A stretch of 35,136 nucleotides of DNA from an uncultured Bacteroides sp. (GTDB lineage Bacteria; Bacteroidota; Bacteroidia; Bacteroidales; Bacteroidaceae). Shown piece by piece: positions 8,099-16,837 of the stretch. Position 1 is the first letter of the stretch; every line of letters starts with the position of its first letter. Location: NCBI GenBank assembly GCA_949296855.1, contig CASFRN010000012.1, positions 1-35,136 on the forward strand, in the 5' to 3' direction. The notes below the pieces were generated by a model. It ran no database searches. It had not been told where the DNA came from and saw only the letters and a list, made by a program, of their open reading frames with translations. The translations under genes were made by a program, and so were the position numbers.

Positions 8099-10396
8099 AT
8101 GTTGCGTAATTACCAGCATAACATAAAGCGGTCGCTTATTTCTGAGTGGGAACGGCACTGCAGCGTCATGGTGCAGATGCCTACGGGAACGGGCAAGACA
8201 CACCTGCTCGCTTCGCTCGTGGATGAAGAATTAAGGGCGGAGAATGGAGAATCGTGTGTTTGGATTGTCGCCCACCGCCGTGAACTGGTGGAGCAGATAG
8301 AGGCAACCGTTGCACGATACGGTATATCCAAAGAGGATGGAAGGGTGAAAGTGCTGTCCATCCAGTGGCTTTCACGTCACTGGGGTGATGTCAAGAATGA
8401 ACAGCCAAGCCTGATTGTGATAGACGAAGCGCACCATGCGCTGGCGGAAACGTATAGGGAACTGTGGCTGCGCTATCCGGAAACGAAGAAACTAGGCATG
8501 ACCGCCACACCCTGCCGGCTGAACCGGAAAGGCTTCACGGACTTGTTTGATGTGCTGATAGCCTCGGACAGCATTGCGGACTTTATCCGGCAAGGATGGC
8601 TGTCGGCTTTCGACTATGTGTCCATACGTCCGGACAGCGAAGACCAGCGGTTGATAGACGGCCTGGAGAAGCGGGGTGCGGACGGGGACTTTCAAGTGAA
8701 GGAAATGGATGCCGTGCTGAACAGACGGCCGACTATCGAGAGATTGTATGAAAGCGTGCGGCAATATGCCCATGGGAAGAAGGGCATCGTGTATGCCGTC
8801 AGCATCGGCCATGCGGGGAACATCGCCGCATACTATAATAATAAAGGTGTGAATGCCGTTGCCATTGACAGCAAGACACCCGCCAGGGTGCGCAAACAAT
8901 TGGTGGAGGGCTTCAGGCAGGGCAGGATACAGGTACTGGTGAACGTGGATGTGTTCAGCGAGGGCTTCGACTGCCCGGACGTGGAGTTCGTACAGATGGC
9001 CCGGCCGACCCTTTCGCTTGCCAAGTACCTGCAACAGGTAGGGCGGGGGCTGCGCAAGACGGAAGGCAAGGAAGCGTGCGTGCTGATAGACAACGTGGGG
9101 CTGTACCGCCTGTTCGGGTTGCCTACCACTTGCCGGGACTGGCAAGCCATGTTCGAGGGACGGTTGGCTGGCAAAGGCTATCCAGCCGCAAACGCAAGGA
9201 ACGTTTCCTGTATGGCTGCCGGGCAAGCGAAAGACGTGGCACTGGACACGGACGGCTTGCTGGAAACGATTGTGTCGCACGGGCAGCTGATGGAATGCCT
9301 ACAAGGCAATTCTCCCTTGCGTGACAATCATGTTTCGCAAGCGGAAAATCTGAAACCGTATAAAGACCGTCAAAGCGGGCTTTGGGGATTGAAGCACGGG
9401 CAGACCATTACAGCCACAGCGCAATACCGCACCGTATTTGACGTGAAAGACAATTGGGCAGCCGTGAGGTTCGATGACAACCGGACCGGCATCGTTGAAG
9501 GAAATGGGAGTATACGGATGAAGCTTGACAGGTACCTGTACATGAAATTCTTGCCGGACGGCATTGTTGCCGTAACGGACAATGCCGGACGTACATCCTA
9601 CGTCGACTTGAAAACGTCCAAGCAGTATAACGTGAAACCGGAAGTGCTGAAATTCGGGGGGATTGAAATGCTGAGGGTCGGAATGCTGTATTACAGCCGC
9701 ACCAAGCATGTCTATAAGAGCCCGTTGGGATTGGACAGCTTTGACCTGGTGCCGCGGGGCTTCTATCTGCGGATTTACAGCGGCCCTGCCGACAGCCGCA
9801 AGTTCAGGCACATAGACCGCGGGGATGCTTTCCTCCATCGGGATTGCTTGTGCATCCTGGCGGATGACGGGGACGAATATTATGGGTTCTGCGGCGAACT
9901 GGCGGACGGCAGCATCGTGGTAGCTGATGAAAAGGGGAATTACTACCACGCAACGGATGGCAAGGGAAAACGTTACATCGCTTGCGAACATCCGAATACA
10001 CAAGACGAGGATTTTGACGTGGCGGTATCACGGCTGAAAGCGGAAGCCGAGGCGAGAGCCGCAAAAATGTGTAAGGACTTCCAACGGGAGAAGGAACGGA
10101 AACGGCAGGAACGGCTGGCAGGCATACAAAAGGCAGTCCCTTTCCAGTCGGGTTTGAAATGGGGGCTGAAGTTGGGAGACCGGATTGTTGTACCGCCTGT
10201 CTATCGGAATATTCAGGCACCTGTCGGCAACTATTGCGCCGTAGAAGCCAACCCCCGGCAATGGGGCGTCATCATGCTGGACGGCAAGGTGGTGATAGAA
10301 GCACGGTACACGAATGTGGAGATAAACAAAAACGGGACTGCCCGGTTGACCGTCTTTCCGGGAATAACGAAGACGGTGAATTTAAAAAAACGCTGA
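8099..10396 (+). CDS. DEAD/DEAH-type SF2 helicase with WG-repeat-like C-terminus
   Basis: This is a 765-aa protein. Helicase motif I, MPTGTGKTH, is at residues 27-35, motif II DEAH at 109-112, motif III-like GMTATP follows, and motif VI QQVGRGLR is at 312-319. All parts of an ATP-driven SF2 helicase or translocase of the type III restriction/RecQ-like ResIII kind are present. After a long middle region, a charged probable coiled coil (about 637-680) leads to KWGLKLGDRIVVPPVYRNI and WGVIMLDGKVVIEARYTNV, which look like WG-type beta repeats. No nuclease or methylase is adjacent, so it is not a standard restriction module. It is oriented like the RADAR-like operon and sits inside the same bounded accessory region, which suggests defence. 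A housekeeping or plasmid-related role is possible. It appears richer in G+C than the RADAR-like genes, so the island is probably composite. Confidence 0.85.
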   Translation: MLRNYQHNIKRSLISEWERHCSVMVQMPTGTGKTHLLASLVDEELRAENGESCVWIVAHRRELVEQIEATVARYGISKEDGRVKVLSIQWLSRHWGDVKNEQPSLIVIDEAHHALAETYRELWLRYPETKKLGMTATPCRLNRKGFTDLFDVLIASDSIADFIRQGWLSAFDYVSIRPDSEDQRLIDGLEKRGADGDFQVKEMDAVLNRRPTIERLYESVRQYAHGKKGIVYAVSIGHAGNIAAYYNNKGVNAVAIDSKTPARVRKQLVEGFRQGRIQVLVNVDVFSEGFDCPDVEFVQMARPTLSLAKYLQQVGRGLRKTEGKEACVLIDNVGLYRLFGLPTTCRDWQAMFEGRLAGKGYPAANARNVSCMAAGQAKDVALDTDGLLETIVSHGQLMECLQGNSPLRDNHVSQAENLKPYKDRQSGLWGLKHGQTITATAQYRTVFDVKDNWAAVRFDDNRTGIVEGNGSIRMKLDRYLYMKFLPDGIVAVTDNAGRTSYVDLKTSKQYNVKPEVLKFGGIEMLRVGMLYYSRTKHVYKSPLGLDSFDLVPRGFYLRIYSGPADSRKFRHIDRGDAFLHRDCLCILADDGDEYYGFCGELADGSIVVADEKGNYYHATDGKGKRYIACEHPNTQDEDFDVAVSRLKAEAEARAAKMCKDFQREKERKRQERLAGIQKAVPFQSGLKWGLKLGDRIVVPPVYRNIQAPVGNYCAVEANPRQWGVIMLDGKVVIEARYTNVEINKNGTARLTVFPGITKTVNLKKR

Positions 10397-10441
10397 ATTT
10401 TAAGGCTCCCAATTTGTATTTGTATCAGAAACTGTGAATTT

Positions 10442-10590
10442 CTACGAAAAGTTTTTCTTGGCTTGATGTATCCGTTTTCGTGTGTGCTTTGGGCGATTTT
10501 TTAGTCCTTTCCGCTTCTGTTCTTTGTCAGATAGCCCGCTATCTTCCTCATCACAGAAGTGGAAATGCCTCAAAACACATCCCAAATCAT
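10442..10590 (-). pseudogene. Decayed N-terminal fragment of an insertion-sequence transposase
   Basis: Read on the minus strand from an ATG at 10588-10590, the first codons give MIWDV and then a stop caused by a missing T. In the shifted frame the text continues as LRHFHFCDEEDSGLSDKEQ and KNRPKHTRKR before a TAG at 10442-10444. The same protein start, intact, is at 35027-35136 (MIWDEFLRHFRFCDEEDSG). This is therefore a truncated, frameshifted copy of the element that interrupts the DUF362 gene. The family of the transposase is not recognised from so short a piece. Confidence 0.65.
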
Positions 10591-10617
10591 CGCACGATAA
10601 ATTCAAAACAGTTTCTC
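10482..10617 (-). repeat. Inverted repeat copy of the right-edge insertion sequence
   Basis: This segment is a near-identical reverse complement of 34999-35136 over about 135 bp, with a few substitutions and a one-base deletion. The right-hand copy continues beyond the window, so the full repeat may be longer. Confidence 0.85.
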
Positions 10618-10717
10618 ATTGCGGGAAAACTAAATATAATAAAATGATATGATGCCTAAACACGAAACGGGACAATAGACTGCGGACTTATATAGATAAG
10701 AGTATATGCTACAATAT

Positions 10718-10757
10718 ATTCCCTGACGATGCGAGCCATTGTCAGGGAATTTTTATT
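10718..10757 (+). terminator. Rho-independent terminator
   Basis: Arms ATTCCCTGACGATG and CATTGTCAGGGAAT (10718-10731 and 10737-10750) pair over 14 bp with one G-T wobble around a CGAGC loop, followed by a T-run. It lies 320 bases after the helicase stop and is the nearest strong plus-strand terminator for it. Confidence 0.75.
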
Positions 10758-10779
10758 TGTGGATAATCTGTTAGAAATA

Positions 10780-10825
10780 GAGGGTGTCTCAAAATTGAAA
10801 TAAGCTTTCATTTTGAGACAGCCTC
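10780..10825 (-). terminator. Palindromic repeat / terminator-like unit 2 (after nqrF)
   Basis: This is the reverse complement of unit 1 (203-248), with changes only in the outer few bases. It lies 35 bases downstream of the nqrF stop on the minus strand and has a TTTTG run on the plus side, so it may work in both directions. Its loop is identical to unit 1 when both are read in the direction of the adjacent chromosomal gene. Confidence 0.7.
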
Positions 10826-10860
10826 TTTTGTTTACAGACTATTATAAAAGCACTTGTGTT

Positions 10861-12129
10861 TTACCCTCCGAAATTATCATACATAATTGAACTGGATTCT
10901 ACTCCCAGACTGTCCAGCATCTTGACTACAGCGTTCGACATCGGACCCGGACCGCACATGTAGTATTCGATATCTTCGGGAGCTTCGTGGTTTTTCAAGT
11001 AAGTTTCATACATTACTTGGTGAACGAAGCCCGGAGTATATTTTACGCCTGCGGCATCGGCTGCAGGGTCGGGACGGTCGAGTGCCAAATGGAAATGGAA
11101 GTTCGAGAAATCCTTTTCCAATTGCAGGAAGTCTTGCAGATAGAACACTTCATTCAGCGCACGGGCACCATAGAAGTAGTGCATTTCGCGGTCATGCGTA
11201 TTCAACGTGCGGGTCATGTGCATAATCTGCGCACGCAACGGAGCCATACCTGCACCACCGCCTACCCAAATCATTTCTTTCTTCGAATCGAATATCGGAT
11301 GGAAATCGCCGTAAGGACCACTCATCAACACCTTATCACCCGGCTTCAACGTAAAGATGTACGAAGAAGCAATACCCGGATTAACATCCATAAAGCCGCT
11401 GCGGTCGGGCTTGAACGGAGGAGTGGCGATGCGGACGGTCAGCATGAACACGTCGCCTTCTGCCGGATAGTTCGCCATCGAATAAGCACGGATGGTCGGC
11501 TCAGGATTGACGCACTTCAACGAGAACATGTTGAATTTCTTCCATGCAGGCAAGTATTCATCGCCAATCAATTCCTTGTCGATATCCTTGTCGTAGTCCA
11601 TCGTGAATGCCGGAATCTTAATCTGCGCATACGAACCGGGGATAAAGTCCATGTGTGCACCGGCAGGCAATTGTACCTTGAACTCCTTGATAAAGGTTGC
11701 CACGTTCTTGTTCGAGATAACGGTACATTCGTATTCTTTTACACCCAAAACAGATTCGGGCACTTTGATAGACATATCGCCCTTTACTTTTACCTGGCAG
11801 CCCAAACGCCAATGGTCTTTTTGCTGCTTGCGGCTGAAGTGACCCACTTCGGAAGGAAGGATTTCTCCTCCGCCTTCTAATACCTGACACTTACATTGTC
11901 CGCAAGAACCTTTTCCGCCACAAGCCGACGACAAGAATACATTGTTTACAGCCAATGTATTCAATAACGTCGAGCCTGATTCCACTTCCAATTGGTTTTC
12001 TCCGTTAATGGTCAGTTTCACCTTACCCGAAGTAACCAAGAACTTCTTTGCCACCAACAATATGATGACCAACACCAGAATAGTCACCAGGAATACTCCA
12101 ATGCTTGCTAATATAAAATTCATATCCAT
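10861..12129 (-). CDS. nqrF: Na+-translocating NADH:quinone reductase subunit F
   Basis: This is the 422-aa NADH-oxidising subunit that feeds electrons into the Na+-pumping Nqr complex of the inner membrane. An N-terminal membrane anchor (about residues 5-28) precedes a 2Fe-2S ferredoxin domain with C70, C76, C79 and C111 in SACGGKGSCGQC and LGCQV. A flavin domain with RAYSMANYP (FAD) and a C-terminal NADH domain with YMCGPGPM follow. Length and motif order are normal. It is the last gene of nqrABCDEF, 19 bases after nqrE, and is followed by a palindromic terminator unit. I see no missing residue. Confidence 0.97.
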   Translation of the reverse strand: MDMNFILASIGVFLVTILVLVIILLVAKKFLVTSGKVKLTINGENQLEVESGSTLLNTLAVNNVFLSSACGGKGSCGQCKCQVLEGGGEILPSEVGHFSRKQQKDHWRLGCQVKVKGDMSIKVPESVLGVKEYECTVISNKNVATFIKEFKVQLPAGAHMDFIPGSYAQIKIPAFTMDYDKDIDKELIGDEYLPAWKKFNMFSLKCVNPEPTIRAYSMANYPAEGDVFMLTVRIATPPFKPDRSGFMDVNPGIASSYIFTLKPGDKVLMSGPYGDFHPIFDSKKEMIWVGGGAGMAPLRAQIMHMTRTLNTHDREMHYFYGARALNEVFYLQDFLQLEKDFSNFHFHLALDRPDPAADAAGVKYTPGFVHQVMYETYLKNHEAPEDIEYYMCGPGPMSNAVVKMLDSLGVESSSIMYDNFGG

Positions 12130-12148
12130 TGTCTGATTCCTTTCTTTA

Positions 12149-12772
12149 TTAGATGTTCAAACCGGAGAAACACATAAATGCCATTGCCATCAGACCTACC
12201 GTGATAAACGTGATGCCCAAGCCTTTCAACGGGGCAGGCACATTAGAGTAAGCCATTTTCTCACGGATGGCAGCCAAACCGACAATCGCCAGCATCCAAC
12301 CTAATCCCGAACCTAAAGCGTAAGAAATGGAATCCCATACGTCGCCGATGTATTTCGGGTCGGAAGGAGTCAGGTTGATGCGTTGCTGCATGAACAAAGA
12401 CGCACCCATGATAGCACAGTTTACGGCAATCAGCGGCAAGAAAATACCTAACGAAGCATACAGCGAAGGGCTGAAACGTTCTACAATCATTTCTACCAAC
12501 TGTGTAATTGCCGCAATAACGGCTATAAAGAGGATGAAGCTCAAAAAGCTGAGGTCAATGCCTAAAATGCCATCGGCAGCCAACACTTTTGTCTGAAGCA
12601 AGTAGTTGACCGGCAAAGTCACGACCAACACAAAAGTTACGGCAATACCTAAACCAATCGCTGTTTTCACATTCTTCGATACAGCCAAGTACGAACACAT
12701 GCCTAAGAAGAACGCGAATATCATATTGTCCACAAAAATGGAGCGGACCAATAAACTGAAAAAATGTTCCAT
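12149..12772 (-). CDS. nqrE: Na+-translocating NADH:quinone reductase subunit E
   Basis: This is a 207-aa integral membrane protein with about six helices. Two cysteines at inverted-repeat positions, C26 in GMCSYLA and C119 in VNCAIMG, correspond to the ligands that hold an iron-sulfur centre at the NqrD/NqrE interface in the known complex. It belongs to the RnfA/NqrE family, and its place between nqrD and nqrF settles it as NqrE. The gene spacing (18-19 bases on each side) indicates a single operon. Confidence 0.96.
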   Translation of the reverse strand: MEHFFSLLVRSIFVDNMIFAFFLGMCSYLAVSKNVKTAIGLGIAVTFVLVVTLPVNYLLQTKVLAADGILGIDLSFLSFILFIAVIAAITQLVEMIVERFSPSLYASLGIFLPLIAVNCAIMGASLFMQQRINLTPSDPKYIGDVWDSISYALGSGLGWMLAIVGLAAIREKMAYSNVPAPLKGLGITFITVGLMAMAFMCFSGLNI

Positions 12773-12790
12773 AATTACTCCTTTTCCTTA

Positions 12791-13429
12791 TTATTCCTTA
12801 TCTTGTAATTCAGGATGTTTCGCACGCTGGTACCATATCAGGCAGGCTACGATAATTAATGCCATAGGCGGCATCAGCATCAAGCCGTTGTTCACATATC
12901 CGGCTTCTTTGATGACATCGTAATTCAGAATATTGAAGCCCAACAAGGTGCCCGAACCTAAAAGCTCGCGGATAAACGCCACGATGACCAATATCTTGGC
13001 ATAGCCCAGTCCGTTACCCAAACCGTCGAGGCAAGATTCCCACGGACCGTTTGCCATGGCAAAGGCTTCGAGGCGTCCCATCAAGATACAGTTCGTAATA
13101 ATCAAACCTACGTAAACAGACAATTGCACACTGACATCGTATGCAAACGCTTTCAACACTTCGCTTACAATAGTCACCAAAGCGGCAACTACCACCAGCT
13201 GGACGATGATGCGGATGCGGTTCGGAATTGTTTTACGAATCAATGAAATAACAACGTTGGAAAATGCCGTAATAATCGTTACAGAAAGCCCCATCACGAT
13301 AGCCGGTTCCAACTTAGAGGTTACGGCGAGTGCAGAACAGATACCCAATACTTGTACCGTTACCGGATTGTTCATGCTAATCGGAGTAGAAAACACCTCT
13401 TTATTTTTAGCAGAAAATAAACTTCCCAT
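12791..13429 (-). CDS. nqrD: Na+-translocating NADH:quinone reductase subunit D
   Basis: This is a 212-aa membrane protein homologous to NqrE/RnfE with about six helices. C31 in GICSALAV and C114 in TNCILMGRLEAFA are the counterparts of the NqrE cysteines and complete the intramembrane iron-sulfur site. The subunit forms part of the Na+ and electron path between NqrF and NqrC. It sits 14 bases after nqrC and 18 bases before nqrE in the minus-strand operon. Length is normal. Confidence 0.96.
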   Translation of the reverse strand: MGSLFSAKNKEVFSTPISMNNPVTVQVLGICSALAVTSKLEPAIVMGLSVTIITAFSNVVISLIRKTIPNRIRIIVQLVVVAALVTIVSEVLKAFAYDVSVQLSVYVGLIITNCILMGRLEAFAMANGPWESCLDGLGNGLGYAKILVIVAFIRELLGSGTLLGFNILNYDVIKEAGYVNNGLMLMPPMALIIVACLIWYQRAKHPELQDKE

Positions 13430-13443
13430 GATAATGTCTCCTC

Positions 13444-14121
13444 CTATTTAGTGGTTAAAAAATTGGTATAATGTCCCATGCAGCTCTTCAGCATCTGGCC
13501 TACCGCTACCGAAGTGATTGTACCGCCGGAGATTCCATCTACCTGGAATTCCGGTTTCTCAACCTTTCCGTTCTTTACGACATCCAGTCCAATGGCATTA
13601 CCGTCCATGACATTTTTACCTTTAAATTCATTCTGGAAATGCTCGGTAGCGATTTCCGCACCCAAGCCCGGAGTTTCTGATGCATGAGAGAAATAAGTGC
13701 CATAAACCGTATTCTTGTCTTCGTTCAAGGCTACATATCCCCAAATAGCTCCCCAAAGTCCGGAACCATAAACGGGAATAACGTATTTCTTCTGACCGTC
13801 TATTTCGCAAACAAAGAGATGCGCTTCTCCTTTTTCCTTATAGGCTTTTTCATATCCGGTGACGAAACTGCCTTCATATGGCTTCAGCGAGCCGTCTTCT
13901 GCCACTAACATATCTTCTTTCACCACTTCGGCAAACTTGGATTCAGGGTCTTCTACTTCACGAATGCCCAGTGAAGAAAGAATCTGTTTCTTCGTATCCA
14001 GCTCTACATTCTTTCCTTGCAGGTCGCGCAAAGAAGAATTGACGAAAGCCAGCAAAAATGCTACGATAATAACCAATACCGAAGCATAAATGATCGTATA
14101 AGAATTGCTATTCGTATTCAT
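13444..14121 (-). CDS. nqrC: Na+-translocating NADH:quinone reductase subunit C
   Basis: This is a 225-aa protein with one N-terminal membrane helix (about residues 9-27) and a periplasmic FMN-binding domain. The covalent FMN motif is DGISGGTITS, with the flavin expected on T201 of SGGT. A GLGAEI motif typical of the family is at about 152-157. It passes electrons to NqrB. It is slightly shorter than proteobacterial NqrC, as I recall is usual in Bacteroidota. It lies 12 bases after nqrB in the operon. Confidence 0.95.
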   Translation of the reverse strand: MNTNSNSYTIIYASVLVIIVAFLLAFVNSSLRDLQGKNVELDTKKQILSSLGIREVEDPESKFAEVVKEDMLVAEDGSLKPYEGSFVTGYEKAYKEKGEAHLFVCEIDGQKKYVIPVYGSGLWGAIWGYVALNEDKNTVYGTYFSHASETPGLGAEIATEHFQNEFKGKNVMDGNAIGLDVVKNGKVEKPEFQVDGISGGTITSVAVGQMLKSCMGHYTNFLTTK

Positions 14122-14133
14122 TGTATATTCGGT

Positions 14134-15297
14134 TTAATTGTTAGACATAGCACGTTTGGCACGGCGTGAAATATTGTTCTGCACTACAACATAGTCAATC
14201 AGCGGCGCAAAGATATTCATCAGCAAGATAGCCAACATCATACCTTCGGGATAACCCGGATTCAATACACGGATAATGATAGCCATTGCGCCAATCAGGA
14301 ATCCGTAAACGAACTTGCCGTTCTCCGTACGTGAAGAAGTGACCGGGTCGGTCGCCATGAATACAGCACCGAAGCAGAAACCGCCCAAGCACAGATGTTC
14401 GTACCAAGGCATGTGGGCTATAGCCGTATCCGGTCCCCATTGGTTGAATACCCAACCCATAACGGCACCGCCTACGAATACAGACAGCATGGTTTTCCAA
14501 CTTGCCACACCCGACCACAACAAAATCACGGCACCGATGGCTATTGCAATGACACTTGTTTCACCGATAGCTCCCGGTATCAGACCCGTCACCATGTCCC
14601 AAGAGAAAGCGGGACATTCGGCAACCTTAGCCACACCCAACGGTGTAGCGGCGGTCAGTCCGTCTACTGTCTTTCCTAAACCGAAGATGCTATTGCCTGA
14701 TACCCAAACAATATCACCCGACATCTTAGTAGGATAAGCGAAGAAAAGGAATGCACGGGTAACTAAAGCCGGATTGAAGATGTTCATACCTGTTCCGCCG
14801 AACACTTCCTTACAGAAGATAACCGAGAACGCCGTAGCTACGGCAAGCATCCACAACGGGCAATCTACCGGAACAATCATCGGAATCAACATACCCGTAA
14901 CTAAGAAACCTTCTTGAATCTCTTCTTTTTTCCATTGGGCTACGATGAACTCGATGCCCAGACCGACTACATACGAAACGATGATTTTAGGCAATACGGC
15001 AAGGAAACCATACGCGAACATTTCGATGAAGCTGCCTTCCATGCCTACCGCATGGTAATGCTGATAACCTACATTATACATACCGAACAACAAAGCCGGC
15101 ATCAAAGCAATGACCACGAACGACATGATACGTTTGCTGTCTATCGCATCGTGGATGTGTGTACCTGTTTTCGAAGTGGCATTCGGCACGAACAAGAATG
15201 TTTCGAAGCCCTCGAACACCGAACGAAAAGCATGGTATTTGCCTCCCTCTTCAAAGTTCGGCTTTATCTTGTCGAGATAATTTCTTAATGCTTTCAT
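14134..15297 (-). CDS. nqrB: Na+-translocating NADH:quinone reductase subunit B
   Basis: This is a 387-aa polytopic membrane subunit (RnfD/NqrB family) that carries covalent FMN and riboflavin and forms the Na+ channel and quinone site. The flavin-attachment segment VDGLTAATPLG is at residues 211-221. KEVFGGTGMNIFNPALVTRAF and TDPVTSS are further family hallmarks. About ten hydrophobic helices follow a short cytoplasmic N-terminus. It starts 20 bases after the nqrA stop. All features appear intact. Confidence 0.96.
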   Translation of the reverse strand: MKALRNYLDKIKPNFEEGGKYHAFRSVFEGFETFLFVPNATSKTGTHIHDAIDSKRIMSFVVIALMPALLFGMYNVGYQHYHAVGMEGSFIEMFAYGFLAVLPKIIVSYVVGLGIEFIVAQWKKEEIQEGFLVTGMLIPMIVPVDCPLWMLAVATAFSVIFCKEVFGGTGMNIFNPALVTRAFLFFAYPTKMSGDIVWVSGNSIFGLGKTVDGLTAATPLGVAKVAECPAFSWDMVTGLIPGAIGETSVIAIAIGAVILLWSGVASWKTMLSVFVGGAVMGWVFNQWGPDTAIAHMPWYEHLCLGGFCFGAVFMATDPVTSSRTENGKFVYGFLIGAMAIIIRVLNPGYPEGMMLAILLMNIFAPLIDYVVVQNNISRRAKRAMSNN

Positions 15298-15317
15298 TTA
15301 ATTTTAAGTTTTATCAA

Positions 15318-16670
15318 TTAACACATCTCCTTGCGAAGCATATCCAACCCCTCGCGAACGATACGCTGAAGTTCCATCTTCGAAGAACAAACAAATTCGC
15401 AAAGCGCAAAGTCTTCGGGAGCCACTTCATAGATACCCAATTCTTCCATCCGGTCAATGTCTCCGGCAATAATCGCTTTAATCAGGTATTCAGGCAAAAT
15501 ATCCATAGGAAGCACCTTGTCGTACTCATTCGACATAATCATGTGACGTTCGCCTCCCTTTACACGGGCATCCAATACATATTCTTTCTTCTTGCCCATC
15601 AGCCAGCTGAAGTAAGAATGGCTAACGCTGAAATCGTTCGTGCGAGGCATAATCCAACCTAACATCTCGTGCACATCGTTTCCTTCGGGAATCACCGTAA
15701 CCTGAGAATGGAAAGCGCCTAAGAAGCCATTGGCAGGAATCTGCTTCCCGGTCAATACGTTTCCGCTAATGCAGCGCACCTCTCTCTCCTTATTTATATT
15801 ATTAGCTAAGACATCGGTCAGCATTGCGCCTATCTTCAGTTTGCAATAAGCAGGTTTCTTCACTTCCGAACCGGTGATAGCCACCGTACGGGTTAAATCC
15901 ACCCGTCCCGTATTCATCAAGCGTCCGATGAAGATAACCGCTTGCGGGTCGATGGCCCATACGGTCTCGCCTTTATTTACCGGAGCGATGTGATTGATTT
16001 GCACGCCTACATTGCCGGCAGGATGCAGACCGTCGAATACGGTCAAGGTCACGCGTTGCGCTTGAGTCAATGCCTTTGCCTTTTGATTGGAACTGATGCT
16101 TAGATATACCTTAGCAATTTGAGCCAAAGCGTCCAGCCCGGTTTGGAAATTCGCTTCTTCACCTTTCAACGCGAACTCAAAGTCGGGCGCCAATGGATTC
16201 GTATCAAATGCAGATACAAAAATAGCCCGTGGCGCAATTGCCGGGTCGGCAATTACATCATACGGGCGTTGGCGGATGAATGCAAACAAACCTGCATTCA
16301 ACAACAATTCCTTTACAGCACTGCCATCCAGCTTGGCAACATCTTGCTTGCCAAACTCTTCATAGTCTTGTTCTGCTGCGGCTTCTACCGTGATACTCAT
16401 CACCTTCCGGCGGGCACCACGTTCCACACTCGTCACTACGCCACTTACGGGCGATACAAATTTTAATTCAGGATGATTCTTGTCGATAAACAAGGGTCCT
16501 CCAGCCATGACATATTCCTGCTCTTTCACAACCACTTTCGGAGTGATTCCCGTAAAATCATCGGGGCATATCGCATAAAATCCCGGTTCCTTTACATTGA
16601 CCAACTCTGTAGCGGCTTTTCCCTTCAGGTTTATGTTTAGACCTTTACGTAATTTAATCAGATTAGCCAT
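15318..16670 (-). CDS. nqrA: Na+-translocating NADH:quinone reductase subunit A
   Basis: This is a 450-aa soluble subunit bound to the cytoplasmic face of the complex and implicated in quinone binding. The N-terminus (LIKLRKGLNINLKGKA) and DFTGITPKVVVKEQEYV match NqrA. FLGAFHSQVTVIPEGND and a C-terminal CEFVCSSKMELQRIVREG segment also fit. It is the first gene of nqrABCDEF. A TAAATTTG box on the minus strand 37-44 bases upstream provides a plausible promoter. Confidence 0.96.
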   Translation of the reverse strand: MANLIKLRKGLNINLKGKAATELVNVKEPGFYAICPDDFTGITPKVVVKEQEYVMAGGPLFIDKNHPELKFVSPVSGVVTSVERGARRKVMSITVEAAAEQDYEEFGKQDVAKLDGSAVKELLLNAGLFAFIRQRPYDVIADPAIAPRAIFVSAFDTNPLAPDFEFALKGEEANFQTGLDALAQIAKVYLSISSNQKAKALTQAQRVTLTVFDGLHPAGNVGVQINHIAPVNKGETVWAIDPQAVIFIGRLMNTGRVDLTRTVAITGSEVKKPAYCKLKIGAMLTDVLANNINKEREVRCISGNVLTGKQIPANGFLGAFHSQVTVIPEGNDVHEMLGWIMPRTNDFSVSHSYFSWLMGKKKEYVLDARVKGGERHMIMSNEYDKVLPMDILPEYLIKAIIAGDIDRMEELGIYEVAPEDFALCEFVCSSKMELQRIVREGLDMLRKEMC

Positions 16671-16706
16671 ATATTAGGTTATAAAAATGGATTTACTAAG
16701 CCGTGA

Positions 16707-16714
16707 CAAATTTA
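16707..16714 (-). promoter_or_regulatory. Candidate nqr operon promoter (-7 box TAAATTTG)
   Basis: An exact match to the Bacteroidota TAnnTTTG -7 box lies 37-44 bases upstream of the nqrA ATG. No clear -33 TTTG was found at the usual 19-base spacing. Confidence 0.45.
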
Positions 16715-16743
16715 CACAATTAATAATTCTAAAAAGAATAATA

Positions 16744-16783
16744 GCCTGTCCGATTACGGAAATAATTCCATATTCGGGCAGGC
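16744..16783 (-). terminator. Terminator of the C1B peptidase gene
   Basis: GCCTGTCCGA at 16744-16753 pairs with TCGGGCAGGC at 16774-16783, with a nested GGAA/TTCC. On the minus strand it is followed by TATTATTCTTTTT. It separates the peptidase transcript from nqrA. Confidence 0.65.
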
Positions 16784-16837
16784 GAATGATTCCTTATTAA
16801 GCCTGAGGCTCTATTTTGTAAAGTATAGAATACAAAA

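Larger units (their letters stand above)
10397..10860. other. 464-bp stretch with insertion-sequence remnant and two hairpins
   Basis: No intact gene is present. It contains the decayed transposase fragment on the minus strand (10442-10590) inside a repeat (10482-10617), then about 100 bases with nothing recognised, a terminator hairpin (10718-10757) and palindromic unit 2 (10780-10825). Confidence 0.6.

Noticed and set aside
7941-8126. 61-codon ORF before the helicase
   Set aside because: It runs through a terminator-like hairpin and overlaps the helicase start; there is no supporting motif.
8492-9280. 262-codon ORF on the minus strand inside the helicase gene
   Set aside because: It is the antisense shadow of a G+C-rich coding region that has clear helicase motifs on the plus strand.
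8099-10396. Type III restriction endonuclease subunit
   Set aside because: No modification subunit is adjacent and no nuclease motif follows the helicase core.
10987-11880. 297-codon ORF on the plus strand opposite nqrF
   Set aside because: It is antisense to a well-supported gene and the product has no recognisable motif.
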